7,510 bases of DNA from an uncultured Bacilli bacterium (GCA_934162325.1 CAKPIH010000047.1:1-7510), one strand, 5' to 3'. Shown: positions 1-5,394, numbered from the stretch's first letter. Program-made: numbers and translations. The notes: generated from the sequence alone by a model not told the origin.

Positions 1-162
1 TTAACATTATTTACTGATAGAAATGTTAATACTACTACGGATAAATATACTTTATATTTATGGTTTAATGGTAAAGATTTTACTAATCCAGATACTATGC
101 AAAATAAGACATTATCATTTAACTTATATGCTACTGGTAAGAATGCTACATTAAATAGTTAG
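1..162 (+). CDS. C-terminal fragment of a probable secreted/surface protein (5' end outside window)
   Basis: Frame 1 is open from the first base to a TAG stop at 160-162, giving 53 residues. No start is visible, so this is the 3' end of a longer gene. The peptide is rich in Thr and Asn and alternates polar and hydrophobic residues (YTLYLWFNGKDF, then LSFNLYATGKNATLN), which is what a beta-strand-rich extracellular domain looks like. No membrane segment or sortase motif is visible in this tail. It resembles the C-termini of exported pilin-like or TasA/camelysin-like proteins of low-GC Bacillota, but that is memory-based and weak. An intrinsic terminator follows at once, so it is the last gene of its unit. 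Coding is likely; the function is unknown. Confidence 0.6.
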   Translation, partial: LTLFTDRNVNTTTDKYTLYLWFNGKDFTNPDTMQNKTLSFNLYATGKNATLNS

Positions 163-187
163 AGAAGGTACAAGAGTATCTTCTTTT
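161..187 (+). terminator. Rho-independent terminator of the upstream gene
   Basis: A 9-bp stem (AGAAGGTAC at 163-171 with GTATCTTCT at 176-184, one G-U pair) closes the 4-nt loop AAGA. It runs into a short U-tract at 184-187. It starts within a base of the stop codon of the partial gene. Confidence 0.75.
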
Positions 188-228
188 ACTATTATTTATA
201 TCTTAGTTAGAAAGTACTTCACCGTGAA

Positions 229-244
229 TATAATATCTTATAAT
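229..244 (+). promoter_or_regulatory. Possible -10 boxes for the folded RNA region
   Basis: Two perfect TATAAT hexamers lie in tandem at 229-234 and 239-244. No good -35 is seen at the right distance; TTAGAA at 207-212, 16 bp before the first box, is the best and is poor. A TG at 225-226 is one base too far for a standard extended -10. In such AT-rich DNA a TATAAT can occur by chance. The support is that a structured stretch ending in a terminator follows directly. Confidence 0.3.
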
Positions 245-250
245 TATTTA

Positions 251-347
251 TTACTAGACTAAAGGCTAGTAATGACATGAAAATACCTAGGATTTTCATG
301 AAAGGATATAAAAAATTAAATTAGATGATAAAAAGTCTAATTTTTTT
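251..347 (+). ncRNA. Candidate small structured RNA or rsmE leader
   Basis: The gap between the first gene and rsmE holds no convincing ORF but three consecutive foldbacks. The first pairs TTACTAG (251-257) with CTAGTAA (266-272). The second is a perfect 9-bp stem, CATGAAAAT (276-284) with ATTTTCATG (292-300), around the loop ACCTAGG, whose CCTAGG core is self-complementary. The third is an intrinsic terminator at 318-347. TATAAT boxes lie just upstream, so a free-standing transcript of about 100 nt is possible. A second promoter right after the terminator would allow rsmE to be expressed independently, which favours a separate small RNA over an attenuator. I recognise no known riboswitch or RNA family. 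Expression is not shown. Confidence 0.35.
318..347 (+). terminator. Rho-independent terminator upstream of rsmE
   Basis: AAATTAGA (318-325) pairs with TCTAATTT (336-343) around a 10-nt loop, followed by an unbroken T-run to 347. No complete gene precedes it, and the upstream gene already has a terminator at 161-187. It therefore ends either read-through or a separate short RNA. Confidence 0.65.
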
Positions 348-355
348 GTTATAAT
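347..355 (+). promoter_or_regulatory. Extended -10 promoter of rsmE
   Basis: TG at 347-348, one base, then a perfect TATAAT at 350-355 form a classical extended -10 element. No good -35 is seen, as is common for this class. The start would fall near 362, leaving about 15 nt of leader, just enough for the GTGAGGG ribosome site at 364-370. The TG overlaps the last T of the preceding terminator. Confidence 0.6.
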
Positions 356-376
356 TATATATAGTGAGGGATAATT

Positions 377-1084
377 ATGCAAAGATATTTTATAAAAAAT
401 AAAGATATGTTATTAGAAGAATCAGATATAAGACATATCAAAAAAGTAATGCGAATGAATATAAATGATAAAATAGAAGTAGTTTATAATAATAAATTAC
501 ATATATGTGAAATAACTAGTTTAGAACCATTTAATATAAAAGTTATAGAAGAATTAGATGAAAATAAAAAAACAAAAATAGAACTTACAGTAGCAGTAGC
601 TCTAGTAAAAGAACAAAAGATGGATTTAATACTACAAAAATTAACTGAACTAGGTGTATCTAAAATAATACCAGTAAGTATGGAACGTAGTATAGTAAAA
701 TTAGATAAAGAAAGATTTAATAAAAAGAAAGTAAGATGGGAAAGTATTTGTAAAGAAGCAAGTGAACAATCAAAAAGAACTAATATCCCTATAATTGAAG
801 ATATTAAAAGTATCAAGGATTTAACTAAAGAAGATGCCGACTTAAAGTTAGTAGCTTCGACTAAAGAAAAAGAAAAACTACTTAATTACTATTTACAAAG
901 TATAGAAGATTGTGCTAAAATTATAATGGCGATAGGCCCAGAAGGTGGTATTAGTGATAGGGAAGAAGATATTCTAGTAAGCAATGGTTATAATAGAGTA
1001 TCATTTGGAAATTTAATTTTTAGAGTAGAAACAGCCACTATTTACGTAGCCTCTATAATAAATTATATCAGTAGTAGGAGTTGA
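377..1084 (+). CDS. rsmE: 16S rRNA (uracil-1498-N3)-methyltransferase RsmE
   Basis: The 235 residues match the RsmE family in length and layout. RsmE is a SPOUT-class, SAM-dependent enzyme that methylates N3 of U1498 in the 16S rRNA decoding region of the 30S subunit. Residues 1-65 form the PUA-like RNA-binding domain (HIKKVMRM near 20-27). The SPOUT domain follows, with KLTELGV at 88-94, ERS at 103-105 and EASEQSKR at 127-134. The SAM-binding trefoil-knot motifs are IGPEGG at 186-191 and IFRVETA at 214-220; the usual family form of the latter is ILRxETA. Start ATG 377 sits 6 nt after GTGAGGG. The gene is first in a two-gene unit: its last codons carry the ribosome site of the next gene. In many Bacillota rsmE follows prmA; prmA is not adjacent here. 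Family assignment is firm. Confidence 0.95.
   Translation: MQRYFIKNKDMLLEESDIRHIKKVMRMNINDKIEVVYNNKLHICEITSLEPFNIKVIEELDENKKTKIELTVAVALVKEQKMDLILQKLTELGVSKIIPVSMERSIVKLDKERFNKKKVRWESICKEASEQSKRTNIPIIEDIKSIKDLTKEDADLKLVASTKEKEKLLNYYLQSIEDCAKIIMAIGPEGGISDREEDILVSNGYNRVSFGNLIFRVETATIYVASIINYISSRS
1076..1080 (+). promoter_or_regulatory. Ribosome binding site fixing the start of the 253-aa gene
   Basis: AGGAG lies inside the last codons of rsmE. An in-frame TTG at 1081 directly touches it and cannot be used. The ATG at 1090 is 9 nt away and is the plausible start. Confidence 0.75.
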
Positions 1085-1089
1085 CAAAA

Positions 1090-1851
1090 ATGATAAATTC
1101 ATTTAATAATTTTTATAATAATTTGTCTAGTGATAGTTTATTCTTCTTTTGGATAATAATATTTCTTTTTATTTTCTTAGTAGTTATATCAATAATATTA
1201 ATAAATAAAAATAAGAAATTAGTAAAAATACTAAAAGAAGAACAAGAAAAAGTAGAAGATAATAAAGAAATAAATAATAATATTTTAAAACAACAACAGT
1301 TAGAGGTTCCAGTAGAAACTAAAGAAGTTCCACTAGAAGAACCAACTTCTAATAAAGAAGAAGAAAAAATACCAGTAGTAAAAGAAGAAATAAAAGAAGT
1401 ACAAGAAGAAGTAAAAGAAAATAACTTATATCAAAAGAATGTTTTAAGAGAAATATCTAGTAAACAACCAGTATCTCCAATTCATATTGAGAAGAAAGAA
1501 GAATATATAGCTAGAGAAAATCTAGATAATTTTGACTTTAATAATATAAACTATGATAATGGGTTAGGTATGACTTATGAGGATCCTAATATATCTCCAC
1601 TAGAAGAGATGGAAGATGCTTATGAAGTAAATGATAATATGAAGTTTGCTAATGAGATAGTAGAAAAGATGGAAGAAGAAACAAAACCATCAAATATTGA
1701 ACTTACAGATTATGAAAAGAAACAAGAAGAAGAAGCTATAATAAGTTATGATGAATTAATGAAAGTTAAAGATAAAATATATAATATAACTGATGATGAA
1801 GAAACAGATGAATTTATTGATGAATTAAAGAATTTTAGATTAGATTTATAA
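1090..1851 (+). CDS. Single-pass membrane protein with long acidic coiled-coil-like tail, function unknown
   Basis: From ATG 1090 the product has 253 residues. Residues 17-38 form one very hydrophobic segment (LFFFWIIIFLFIFLVV and on), followed at once by NKNKKLVKILK. By the positive-inside rule the short N-terminus is outside and the tail is cytoplasmic. Residues 45-112 are Glu/Lys-rich with low-complexity VKEE/VQEE runs, suggesting coiled coil or disorder. Residues 140-200 are acidic. The C-terminus (ISYDELMKVKDKI at 218-230, FIDELKNFRLDL at 242-253) looks more ordered and may be a binding motif. No enzymatic motif is visible. It starts 5 nt after the rsmE stop and ends in a terminator, so the two are probably co-transcribed. 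A scaffold or EzrA/ZipA-like division role would suit the architecture but is speculation. Confidence 0.8.
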   Translation: MINSFNNFYNNLSSDSLFFFWIIIFLFIFLVVISIILINKNKKLVKILKEEQEKVEDNKEINNNILKQQQLEVPVETKEVPLEEPTSNKEEEKIPVVKEEIKEVQEEVKENNLYQKNVLREISSKQPVSPIHIEKKEEYIARENLDNFDFNNINYDNGLGMTYEDPNISPLEEMEDAYEVNDNMKFANEIVEKMEEETKPSNIELTDYEKKQEEEAIISYDELMKVKDKIYNITDDEETDEFIDELKNFRLDL

Positions 1852-1877
1852 TAAGCATAGTAATATGCTTATTTTTT
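1850..1877 (+). terminator. Rho-independent terminator of the rsmE unit
   Basis: A 10-bp stem (AATAAGCATA at 1850-1859 with TATGCTTATT at 1864-1873) closes a GTAA tetraloop and is followed by T's to 1877. It begins inside the TAA stop codon at 1849-1851. The last T's are also the first bases of the next -35 box. Confidence 0.85.
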
Positions 1878-1908
1878 GACATTAATTTCATATAAATTAA
1901 TATATACT
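1876..1908 (+). promoter_or_regulatory. Possible promoter of the spoIIP unit
   Basis: A perfect TTGACA lies at 1876-1881. The downstream half is ambiguous: TAATAT at 1898-1903 (16-bp spacer, 4 of 6 matches) or TATACT at 1903-1908 (spacer too long). There is no TGn extension, unlike the other promoters here. CATATAAA at 1889-1896 partly resembles a sporulation SigE -10, but no matching -35 was found. The sigma factor cannot be decided from sequence. Confidence 0.45.
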
Positions 1909-1916
1909 TATCATAA

Positions 1917-1924
1917 AGGTGATC
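1917..1924 (+). promoter_or_regulatory. Ribosome binding site fixing the spoIIP start
   Basis: AGGTGATC matches the 3' part of the full Shine-Dalgarno complement (AAGGAGGTGATC) and sits just before ATG 1927. The frame is open upstream to a TTG at 1876, but that codon is the promoter -35 and terminator T-run and has no ribosome site. The 17 extra residues should be dropped. Confidence 0.75.
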
Positions 1925-1926
1925 TT

Positions 1927-2934
1927 ATGAAAGGAAAGATGAAATTAAAGAATAATAGCAAAAGAATAATTAGAAAATCATTTTTTTATCTAGTTATAAT
2001 ATATAGTATATTTTCCATAACCTTCTACTACTCTTTAAAGAATAGTACTAAGATAAATAATACAAAGTTTATAAACTTCTTACTAGGAGGAGGTAATAGT
2101 CATTTACTAGAAGACTATAAATTAGTAAATATTGTAAATACTAGTACTAATTTTCTATTTAATATCGATTTAAAAAATCCTAGTAGTATTCTTGATCAAG
2201 GAGTATTAATGTATGGTAATAATGAAAAAGTACTAGAAGTATCTCATAATGATGATTATAGTAATTTAGAAGAATTAAAGAAAATAAGTTCTTATATAGA
2301 AGACCCTAATCCGGTAGATATAGATAACCCTATAATATATATTTATAATTCTCATCAATTAGAAAACTATAATAATACTAATCTAGATATATATGGAATA
2401 ACTCCTAATGTATTAATGGCATCATACTTATTAAAAGAAAAATTAAATAGTAAAGGCTTATCTACCCTAGTAGAGGATACTAATATGACAGAGTTTTTAA
2501 ATATAAATAATTGGAATCATGCTAGTAGTTATAAAGCATCAAGAATATTAATACTAGATAAAAAGAATAAATATAACTCATTAAAATATTTTATAGATAT
2601 TCATAGAGATTCAGTAAATAAAAATATAACAACTACTACTATTAATGGTAAAGTATATGCTAAGATACTCTTTGTAGTAGGTTTAGAACATAATAATTAT
2701 AAAGAAAATATAAGTAATGTAGAAAAGATAAATGATATAACTAATAAATATTATCCAGGTTTATCTAGAGGTATCTATAAAAAAGAAGGACCAGGAGTAG
2801 ATGGTATTTATAATCAGGATATTAGTTCTAATAGCATTCTAATAGAACTAGGAGGAGTAGATAATAATATTGATGAAGTACTAAATACTACTGAAGCTAT
2901 ATCTAACATATTATATTATTATATAAAGGGGTAA
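1927..2934 (+). CDS. spoIIP: SpoIIP-family membrane-anchored peptidoglycan amidase/endopeptidase
   Basis: The 335-residue product has a basic N-terminus, one membrane segment at about 18-36 and a long extracytoplasmic part. The C-terminal domain carries the SpoIIP signatures: IYIYNSHQLENY at 137-148 (family HTHxTE, giving H143 and E146), IDIHRDS at 223-229 (H226), and NQDISSNSILIELGGVDN at 296-313 (E307). H143, E146 and H226 are the expected zinc ligands and E307 the catalytic acid of this N-acetylmuramoyl-L-alanine amidase fold. In spore formers SpoIIP acts with SpoIID and SpoIIM to remodel septal peptidoglycan during engulfment. The protein is somewhat shorter than the Bacillus enzyme (about 400 residues), mainly before the catalytic domain. 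A lone SpoIIP need not mean sporulation; a division role is possible. It is followed closely by a small membrane protein gene. Family firm, biological role open. Confidence 0.88.
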   Translation: MKGKMKLKNNSKRIIRKSFFYLVIIYSIFSITFYYSLKNSTKINNTKFINFLLGGGNSHLLEDYKLVNIVNTSTNFLFNIDLKNPSSILDQGVLMYGNNEKVLEVSHNDDYSNLEELKKISSYIEDPNPVDIDNPIIYIYNSHQLENYNNTNLDIYGITPNVLMASYLLKEKLNSKGLSTLVEDTNMTEFLNINNWNHASSYKASRILILDKKNKYNSLKYFIDIHRDSVNKNITTTTINGKVYAKILFVVGLEHNNYKENISNVEKINDITNKYYPGLSRGIYKKEGPGVDGIYNQDISSNSILIELGGVDNNIDEVLNTTEAISNILYYYIKG

Positions 2935-2938
2935 TATC

Positions 2939-3262
2939 ATGAATAAGAAAAAGATATTTAAAATTATATTTTTTAGTTTATTTTTAGCCTTTGTAATTAG
3001 TTATGTAATAGAAAAGACTGGTTATTATGAATATAACTTACAAAATAAGATGGTTATGACTAATGAAGCAATGAAACAGTTTGAACAAGATATTAAAGAG
3101 GGTAAAGATGTAAGAAGAGAAGATTATTTAGTAAGTACTGAGAAAGATTATACTAGTACTCTAACTAAAGGTACTAATAAAGTATCTATTAAAGTAAATA
3201 GTATTCTAAAAAAAGGAATAGAAGGAGTATTTAAAGTAATAGGTAGTTTTGTAGAAGATTAA
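2939..3262 (+). CDS. Small single-pass membrane protein linked to spoIIP, function unknown
   Basis: This 107-residue product has a basic start (MNKKK), a membrane segment at about 6-24 and then a charged region. By charge the C-terminus should lie outside the membrane, the same side as the SpoIIP catalytic domain. Visible features are a helix-like FEQDIKEGKDVRREDYL at 48-64 and an amphipathic C-terminal helix, ILKKGIEGVFKVIGSF at 89-104. It starts 4 nt after the spoIIP stop; its ribosome site AAAGGGG (2925-2931) lies in the last codons of spoIIP, so translation is probably coupled. A terminator follows. I recognise no named family. The position suggests a partner or anchor of the SpoIIP enzyme, which is inference from context only. 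Confidence 0.8.
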   Translation: MNKKKIFKIIFFSLFLAFVISYVIEKTGYYEYNLQNKMVMTNEAMKQFEQDIKEGKDVRREDYLVSTEKDYTSTLTKGTNKVSIKVNSILKKGIEGVFKVIGSFVED

Positions 3263-3281
3263 CAATAATATTATAGTATCT

Positions 3282-3311
3282 AAAGTAAGATTAATATATC
3301 TTGCTTTTTTT
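3282..3311 (+). terminator. Rho-independent terminator of the spoIIP unit
   Basis: AAAGTAAGAT (3282-3291) pairs with ATCTTGCTTT (3298-3307) with one G-U pair around a 6-nt loop. T's continue to 3311. It lies 20 nt after the stop of the 107-residue gene. Confidence 0.85.
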
Positions 3312-3314
3312 ATA

Positions 3315-3343
3315 TTGACACAGTTTTATTACCATGTTATTAT
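3315..3343 (+). promoter_or_regulatory. Near-consensus SigA promoter of the ORF6N gene
   Basis: A perfect TTGACA at 3315-3320, a 17-bp spacer and TATTAT at 3338-3343, with TG at 3335-3336 forming an extended -10. This is the strongest-looking promoter in the window. Transcription would start near 3350, leaving about 50 nt of leader with AAAGGATG at 3387-3394 as ribosome site. It starts only 4 nt after the previous terminator's T-run, so this gene is its own unit. Confidence 0.8.
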
Positions 3344-3399
3344 AGACGATAAGACAATGATAAAAGAGTTATTATTTTATTAAAAGAAAGGATGATTAA

Positions 3400-4293
3400 A
3401 TGAATGAAATAATAGTAAAAGATAATATAAAGATAGAAAATTTAATTTATGAAATAAGAGGTAAACAAGTGATGCTAGATTCTGATTTAGCTATGTTATA
3501 TGGTTGCAAGAATGGAACAAAATCACTTAATTTAGCAGTTAAAAGACATATAAATAGATTTCCAGAAAGATTTATGTTTCAATTAACAAAAGAAGAATAT
3601 TCTTCTATTTATTCAAGGTTTCAATTTGAAACCTTGAATAAAAACAATCAAAAACAAGGACTTAATATTAAATATTTACCTTATGTATTTACTGAGCAAG
3701 GTGTCGCTATGTTAAGTGCTATATTAAAAACTGATGTTGCAGAAGAAATAAGTATAAAAATAATGGATGCCTTTGTAGCGATGAAAAATATAATAAATAC
3801 TTCACTAATAGAACAAAAATATATAAATAGTTTAGTATTAGAACATGATAATGAAATAAGATTATTACAAGAATCATTTAACAAACTAAGTACTAAAGAG
3901 AAAATTAATCATATTTTCTATAATGGACAAATATATGATGCTTATTCTTTACTTATAGATATATTAAATAAAGCAAAGAAAGAAATAATAATTATAGATA
4001 ATTATGCTGGTAAAGAATTATTTGATATTACCAAAGATATTAAAGTAAATATAAAAATATATACTAAAAATATAGATGAGGTATCTAAAAAGAAATATAT
4101 GCAAGAATATTCTAATATAGAAATAATAACTACCGATATATTTCATGATAGATTTATTATATTAGATAATAAAGAATTATATAACTTAGGAAGTGGTTTA
4201 AAAGATATAGGTAAAAAGTGTACTAGTATAAATAGAATAGAGGATTCTACTATATTAAAAGAGTTAATTAGTAGACTTACTAAAATAGAATAA
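3400..4293 (+). CDS. ORF6N-domain DNA-binding protein with C-terminal phospholipase-D-like domain
   Basis: The 297-residue product has two parts. Residues 8-135 are an ORF6N domain, the KilA-N/Bro-N-related DNA-binding domain of phage antirepressor-like proteins: IRGKQVMLDSDLAMLYGC at 19-36, VKRHINRFPERFMFQLTKEE at 47-66 and YLPYVFTEQGVAMLSAILKT at 92-111. A likely coiled linker covers 138-165. Residues 170-297 look like a PLD-type fold, with KKEIIIIDNY at 193-202 and the motif H249-D-R251-F-I-I-L-D256 followed by G264-S265. That is one HxKxxxxD-like motif with Arg for Lys, so catalysis is uncertain; single-motif PLD proteins usually build one site per dimer. It has its own strong promoter and no partner gene. 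Such proteins occur in prophages and scattered genomic cargo, but no phage gene is adjacent. Likely a DNA-binding regulator; target unknown. Confidence 0.85.
   Translation: MNEIIVKDNIKIENLIYEIRGKQVMLDSDLAMLYGCKNGTKSLNLAVKRHINRFPERFMFQLTKEEYSSIYSRFQFETLNKNNQKQGLNIKYLPYVFTEQGVAMLSAILKTDVAEEISIKIMDAFVAMKNIINTSLIEQKYINSLVLEHDNEIRLLQESFNKLSTKEKINHIFYNGQIYDAYSLLIDILNKAKKEIIIIDNYAGKELFDITKDIKVNIKIYTKNIDEVSKKKYMQEYSNIEIITTDIFHDRFIILDNKELYNLGSGLKDIGKKCTSINRIEDSTILKELISRLTKIE
3608..3642. repeat. Perfect 35-nt palindrome inside the ORF6N coding sequence
   Basis: TTTATTCAAGGTTTCAA (3608-3624) and TTGAAACCTTGAATAAA (3626-3642) are exact reverse complements, 17 bp each, around a single T at 3625. The segment encodes residues 70-81 of the ORF6N protein (core S-R-F-Q-F-E-T-L-N). 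The right arm is not followed by a T-run, so it is not a terminator. It could be an operator, an RNA hairpin or a recombination target. Confidence 0.9.
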
Positions 4294-4342
4294 AATTAAC
4301 GTTAAGAGTTTCGTTAAAAAAGATTATTAATAACTAATAATT

Positions 4343-4367
4343 TTGAAGTCGAAATTTTCGACTTCAA
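4343..4367. repeat. Perfect 25-nt palindrome between convergent genes
   Basis: TTGAAGTCGAAA (4343-4354) and TTTCGACTTCAA (4356-4367) are exact reverse complements around one T. Neither strand has a proper U-tract after it, so it is not a typical intrinsic terminator, although it may protect or end the ORF6N mRNA. A weaker hairpin lies just before it (TTAACG 4296-4301 with CGTTAA 4312-4317), U-rich on its leftward side. The rest of 4294-4410 holds no ORF that I can support. Confidence 0.8.
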
Positions 4368-4413
4368 GTTAGAAAAGGTATTCACCAAATATAATAGATA
4401 TGGTCTTACAAGT

Positions 4414-4442
4414 AAAAAAAGCAAGAAATTATTTTCTTACTT
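4414..4442 (-). terminator. Rho-independent terminator of rnhC
   Basis: Read on the minus strand, AAGTAAGAAA pairs with TTTCTTGCTT (plus 4433-4442 and 4419-4428, one G-U pair), followed by seven U's (plus 4414-4420). The rnhC stop codon TAA (4429-4431) lies in the 4-nt loop, so one arm encodes the last residues of the enzyme. On the plus strand the same stem has a C-A mismatch and only a short T-run, so it should work mainly leftward. Confidence 0.8.
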
Positions 4443-5373
4443 CTTTTAATATCCTATCAGTATTACTAAAGTTTAATTTAGCAATATCATGTAATATCTT
4501 TTCACCATATTTATTAACTAATTTAATACCAACATCTTCAACATAATAGTTAGCACCTTTAGGTAAAAAGATACCATATTTATCTCCTAGTTTATCCATT
4601 TCTTTAATAAAAATATATCTACTTATAAGAGAAGATACTGCTACTGAAAGGCATTTATCTTCTGCTTTTGTAATAAAAGTAATACCCTTTAAAGGATTAG
4701 GTACATCAGATAAATGATTATAATAACTCTTCTCAGGCTCAAATTGATCTACAACAATATAATCATAATCATTATCTTTAACCATTTCAGTTAATACCTT
4801 ATTATGTAGTACAGCCTTAATCTTATTCATATTCATATCTTTACCATAATTATCATTATATTCTTTATTAGATAACATAATCGTTTTATATGGTATTTTT
4901 TTAATAATCTTAGGTACTATCTTAAGAATTTGTTCATCAGATAATTTCTTAGAATCCCTAACACCAAGTTCAGTTAAGAAAGGAATATTATCTTTACTAA
5001 CAAAAGAAGCAGTAACTACGATAGGACCATAGTAGTCTCCAGTACCAACTTCATCAGAACCAACTGAAGCAATATCACTAGGAATCTCTACTTCAATATC
5101 TTTTTTAACTTTAGTATCTTTAGTATCCATAAAATAATCAATATTATCTTTATCTTTTCTAATACTTTCCCACATACCAGCTTCAATATCCGCGGATACC
5201 CCTTGGAACATAGCCTTACCAGACTCATATAAAGTAACTATTGTATCACCAGTATCAGCTTGAAATACAGCATATGGAGGAGTCTTATCTCTTTTCATAT
5301 CTTTATAAAATTCATTCATTAATTTTTTAGTATCATTATCTACTCTTATAACTTTAGTAATAGTCTTACCCAA
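4429..5373 (-). CDS. rnhC: Ribonuclease HIII
   Basis: The 314-residue product matches RNase HIII in length and order. This endonuclease cuts the RNA strand of RNA/DNA hybrids, clearing R-loops and primers. The N-terminal TBP-like substrate-binding domain covers about 1-90 (PPYAVFQADTGDTIVTLYESGKAMFQG region at 32-58). The catalytic domain holds GSDEVGTGDYYGP at 105-117 (D107, E108), VRDSKKLSD at 138-146, VVDQF at 207-211 (D209) and TKAEDKCLSVAVSSLISR at 235-252, where E238/D239 supply the fourth carboxylate. GTG in the first motif and the N-terminal domain separate it from RNase HII. Start is a TTG (plus 5371-5373) supported by AGAGGTGA 6 nt upstream; an in-frame stop lies three codons before it. 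It is divergent from the acyl-CoA synthetase gene and convergent with the ORF6N gene. Confidence 0.95.
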   Translation of the reverse strand: MGKTITKVIRVDNDTKKLMNEFYKDMKRDKTPPYAVFQADTGDTIVTLYESGKAMFQGVSADIEAGMWESIRKDKDNIDYFMDTKDTKVKKDIEVEIPSDIASVGSDEVGTGDYYGPIVVTASFVSKDNIPFLTELGVRDSKKLSDEQILKIVPKIIKKIPYKTIMLSNKEYNDNYGKDMNMNKIKAVLHNKVLTEMVKDNDYDYIVVDQFEPEKSYYNHLSDVPNPLKGITFITKAEDKCLSVAVSSLISRYIFIKEMDKLGDKYGIFLPKGANYYVEDVGIKLVNKYGEKILHDIAKLNFSNTDRILKEVRK

Positions 5374-5379
5374 TTTATG

Positions 5380-5387
5380 TCACCTCT
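5380..5387 (-). promoter_or_regulatory. Ribosome binding site supporting the TTG start of rnhC
   Basis: On the minus strand AGAGGTGA precedes the TTG at 5373-5371 by 6 nt. No ATG lies near it in frame (first internal Met is residue 19), so TTG is the probable start. Confidence 0.75.
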
Positions 5388-5394
5388 TTAATAT

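Noticed and set aside
277..324. 15-codon ORF (MKIPRIFMKGYKKLN) in the rsmE upstream region
   Set aside because: No ribosome site precedes it and it overlaps the perfect hairpin at 276-300, which explains the sequence better.
484..816. Open frame of 110 codons on the minus strand
   Set aside because: It lies entirely within rsmE on the opposite strand, has no ribosome site and its composition is that of a complement shadow.
1082..1084. Reassigned genetic code (TGA as Trp), as in some Mollicutes
   Set aside because: Trp codons seen in the genes are TGG, and reading through the rsmE TGA adds only a few residues while overrunning the next start.
1081..1089. TTG at 1081 as start of the membrane protein gene
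   Set aside because: It touches the AGGAG ribosome site with no spacing; ATG 1090 has correct spacing.
1876..1926. N-terminal extension of SpoIIP from TTG 1876
   Set aside because: The segment is the terminator T-run and TTGACA promoter box; ATG 1927 has a clear ribosome site.
3358..3384. 8-codon ORF in the leader of the ORF6N gene
   Set aside because: No Shine-Dalgarno sequence and no sign of a regulatory peptide such as repeated codons or an attenuator hairpin.
3681..3884. Open frame of 67 codons on the minus strand
   Set aside because: It is inside the ORF6N gene, lacks a ribosome site and matches no recognisable protein.
4389..4394. TATAAT on the plus strand near the end of rnhC
   Set aside because: No -35 or TGn is present and it would only drive antisense RNA into rnhC; TATAAT by chance is common in such AT-rich DNA.
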